Origin: Sphingobium terrigena | Lineage (GTDB): Bacteria; Pseudomonadota; Alphaproteobacteria; Sphingomonadales; Sphingomonadaceae | Reading direction: 5' to 3' | Assembly: GCF_003591655.1 (NCBI RefSeq) | Contig: NZ_QVRA01000006.1 | Span: 124,001 to 188,000, forward strand | Length of the DNA: 64,000 nt | Program-made: the position numbers and the translations under genes | Notes under the pieces: model-generated | Seen by the model: only the letters and a program-made list of their open reading frames with translations | Databases searched by the model: none | Told to the model about the DNA's origin: nothing | Shown here: positions 62,720 through 64,000 of the stretch, one piece after another | How positions within the stretch are numbered: the first letter of the stretch is position 1 | Layout of the letters: the number at the start of each line of letters is the position of its first letter

Positions 62720-62935
62720 ATGTTCACATTCGTTGCAGTGACCCTGTTTTCTCTGGCCTTCATGATGGCTATCGGCACGATCGCGTGGATGTTTCTCCAC
62801 TATCATGACAAGATGGTCGCCGCTTTGCTGTTCCAGCCAATCCCGCAGGACGCGCCGGTCTACCATGTCCGCATCCGTCGCCCGCGCGTCGCGCCGGTTT
62901 CACGCCCTGTATCCATGTCGGCTCTGGCCGCCTGA
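62720..62935 (+). CDS. Small membrane protein of unknown function
   Basis: The 71-residue product starts with one long membrane span (FTFVAVTLFSLAFMMAIGTIAWMFL), then a short amphipathic stretch (HYHDKMVAALLF) and a basic Pro/Arg/Val tail (VRIRRPRVAPVSRPVSM). I do not recognise a family. I prefer the ATG at 62720 over the GTG at 62711. Coding bias fits a real gene (high GC third positions in the second half). It is convergent with pssA (5-base gap) and divergent from rpsB. Confidence 0.65.
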   Translation: MFTFVAVTLFSLAFMMAIGTIAWMFLHYHDKMVAALLFQPIPQDAPVYHVRIRRPRVAPVSRPVSMSALAA

Positions 62936-62940
62936 CAGGA

Positions 62941-63726
62941 TCAGGGTGCCGGATCAGGCACAGTCTCGCGCTGACGCAGCACCTTGGCGTAGGACAGGAT
63001 GCCGAACGGGATCAGCGCCACATAGATGCCGCAGATCAGCAGCAGCGTCAGCCAGGGATCGGTTACCAGCAACGCCGCCAGCAACCCGGCCAGAGCAATC
63101 GCCTCCAGCCTGATCCGCTTGCGCAGCCGCAGCGCCGACCAGGTATAGGTCGCGATGTTGGAGATCATCAGGAAGGCGACAAACGCAGCCCAGGGTGCCA
63201 CGACATACCAGGCGCGGAAAATCTCCTCCCCCGTCACCAGCCACAGATAGAGCGGCACGAAGGCGAGGCCCGCACCAGCGGGCGCAGGCACGCCGGTCAG
63301 GAAGCCCGCCGACTTGTGCGGCTGCACATCGACATCGATATTGGCGTTGAACCGCGCCAGTCGCAGCGCGCAGGACAGGGCATGGGCCAGAGCGAAGATC
63401 CAGCCGAATTTGGGCATCGCATGAAGCGACCAGAGATACAGGATCAGCGCCGGGGCGACCCCGAACGCAATCGAATCGGACAGCGAATCCAGTTCCGCGC
63501 CAAACCGACTCTCGCCGCGCAGCAGCCGGGCGATTCGCCCGTCCAGGCCATCCAGCACACCGGCAAACAGGATGGACAGCACCGCCCGCTCCCATTCGCC
63601 CGATATGCCATAACGCACGCCGGTCAGGCCAAAGCACAGCGCCATCGCCGTCACCGCATTGGGCGCAACCATCCGCAGGGTGATCCCCCGGCGCAAACCC
63701 CGTGGCACGGCGCGGCGCTGCCTCAC
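62941..63726 (-). CDS. pssA: CDP-diacylglycerol--serine O-phosphatidyltransferase
   Basis: PssA makes phosphatidylserine from CDP-diacylglycerol and serine. The 261-residue membrane protein has the CDP-alcohol phosphotransferase motif with Asp59, Asp62, Asp80 and Asp84 (DGLDGRIAR..., then GAELDSLSD) and about seven hydrophobic segments. The start is a GTG at 63726 overlapping the psd stop (GTGA). Together with psd it forms the phosphatidylethanolamine branch; its substrate comes from CdsA, encoded about 5 kb away. Confidence 0.95.
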   Translation of the reverse strand: MRQRRAVPRGLRRGITLRMVAPNAVTAMALCFGLTGVRYGISGEWERAVLSILFAGVLDGLDGRIARLLRGESRFGAELDSLSDSIAFGVAPALILYLWSLHAMPKFGWIFALAHALSCALRLARFNANIDVDVQPHKSAGFLTGVPAPAGAGLAFVPLYLWLVTGEEIFRAWYVVAPWAAFVAFLMISNIATYTWSALRLRKRIRLEAIALAGLLAALLVTDPWLTLLLICGIYVALIPFGILSYAKVLRQRETVPDPAP

Positions 63727-64000
63727 TGCTGGATACCCGCGATCACGCGACGATCGCCAATCTGGCCCAGGATCGTTTCACCCGCCACCGTCCGCTGGCC
63801 CAATATCACGCGCGGCGCAGTCCCGGCGGGCAGATAGACGTCCACCCGGCTGCCAAAGCGGATAAGGCCTATGCGCTGCCCCGCCGCGACCATATCGCCG
63901 GGCTTGACGAACGGCACGATCCGCCGCGCAACCAGACCCGCAATCTGGGTGAAGCCAACCCGCAGGCCATCATGCCGCTCGACCAATATATGCTGGCGCT
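63723..64000 (-). CDS. psd: Phosphatidylserine decarboxylase, C-terminal part (cut by window edge)
   Basis: The reading frame runs out of the right edge, so only about 91 C-terminal codons are visible. They include [28 protein letters not shown] and the [14 protein letters not shown] segment. The latter holds the Gly-Ser self-cleavage site of the short alphaproteobacterial PSD type, which creates the pyruvoyl cofactor. Psd decarboxylates phosphatidylserine to phosphatidylethanolamine. It overlaps pssA by 4 bases, the usual psd-pssA operon. Confidence 0.92.
   Translation of the reverse strand, partial: RQHILVERHDGLRVGFTQIAGLVARRIVPFVKPGDMVAAGQRIGLIRFGSRVDVYLPAGTAPRVILGQRTVAGETILGQIGDRRVIAGIQQ

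Overview
The window reads as a chromosomal core region of a high-GC alphaproteobacterium of the order Sphingomonadales (Sphingobium/Sphingomonas-like). This is inferred from gene order and protein character. Examples are the rimP-nusA-ylxR-infB-rbfA-truB-rpsO-pnp cluster, the rpsB-to-fabZ cluster without lpxD/lpxA (sphingomonads use glycosphingolipids instead of LPS), a cysteine-free L31, and the typical sphingomonad intergenic palindromes. There is no prophage, insertion sequence, CRISPR array, tRNA or rRNA gene. No gap between genes exceeds about 275 bases; the larger gaps are mostly filled by palindromic elements or terminators.

Layout: 1-2.3 kb, recN (cut by the window edge), bamD and a HisKA_2 sensor kinase on the minus strand. 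2.4-14.1 kb, the transcription/translation cluster on the minus strand: rimP, nusA, a tautomerase gene, ylxR, infB, rbfA, an alpha/beta hydrolase gene, tdk, truB, rpsO, pnp. 14.3-15.5 kb, a PQQ-dependent sugar dehydrogenase on the plus strand. 15.6-19.4 kb, tpiA, a membrane-protein gene, secG and pyrG (minus). 19.6-23.0 kb, a ppiD-like gene and trpE (plus). 23.2-25.6 kb, a frameshifted extensin-like gene, a Nudix gene and a LysR gene (minus), the last divergent from ilvD (25.7-27.6, plus). 27.6-31.6 kb, a SnoaL-like gene and the formaldehyde-detoxification pair fghA-adhC with LysR and TetR regulators. 31.6-35.3 kb, queA, a cyclophilin, coaD, ispA and xseB (minus). 35.4-38.3 kb, a small lipoprotein and purL (plus). 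38.5-41.5 kb, a GIY-YIG nuclease gene bracketed by palindromic elements, a DUF3052 gene, a BioC-like methyltransferase and a DUF418 membrane protein. 41.6-43.6 kb, bfd, bfr, mutT and two Flp pilins. 43.6-50.8 kb, an M48 protease, accA, xerD, two uncharacterised envelope genes, then aroK-aroB. 51-62.5 kb, rpmE, and fabZ-skp-bamA-rseP-dxr-cdsA-uppS-frr-pyrH-tsf-rpsB (all minus). 62.7-64 kb, a small membrane protein, pssA and the 3' end of psd.

Most genes are essential housekeeping genes. Envelope assembly recurs: bamD, bamA, skp, ppiD, rseP, fabZ, accA, cdsA, uppS, pssA, psd.

The least explained signals lie between and inside the genes. A family of composite palindromes (15536-15609, 32657-32724, 42462-42552, 50892-50979, 51385-51468, and variants at 38339-38518 and 38881-39010) folds on paper into four-way junctions whose arms abut with no or almost no unpaired bases. 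Two of them flank the GIY-YIG nuclease gene, which may be a mobile or repeat-associated nuclease module. Three core genes (the sugar dehydrogenase, purL, rseP) each contain a sharply bounded internal stretch of lower GC and different codon use, suggesting homologous import of gene segments. The extensin-like gene carries an apparent one-base deletion.
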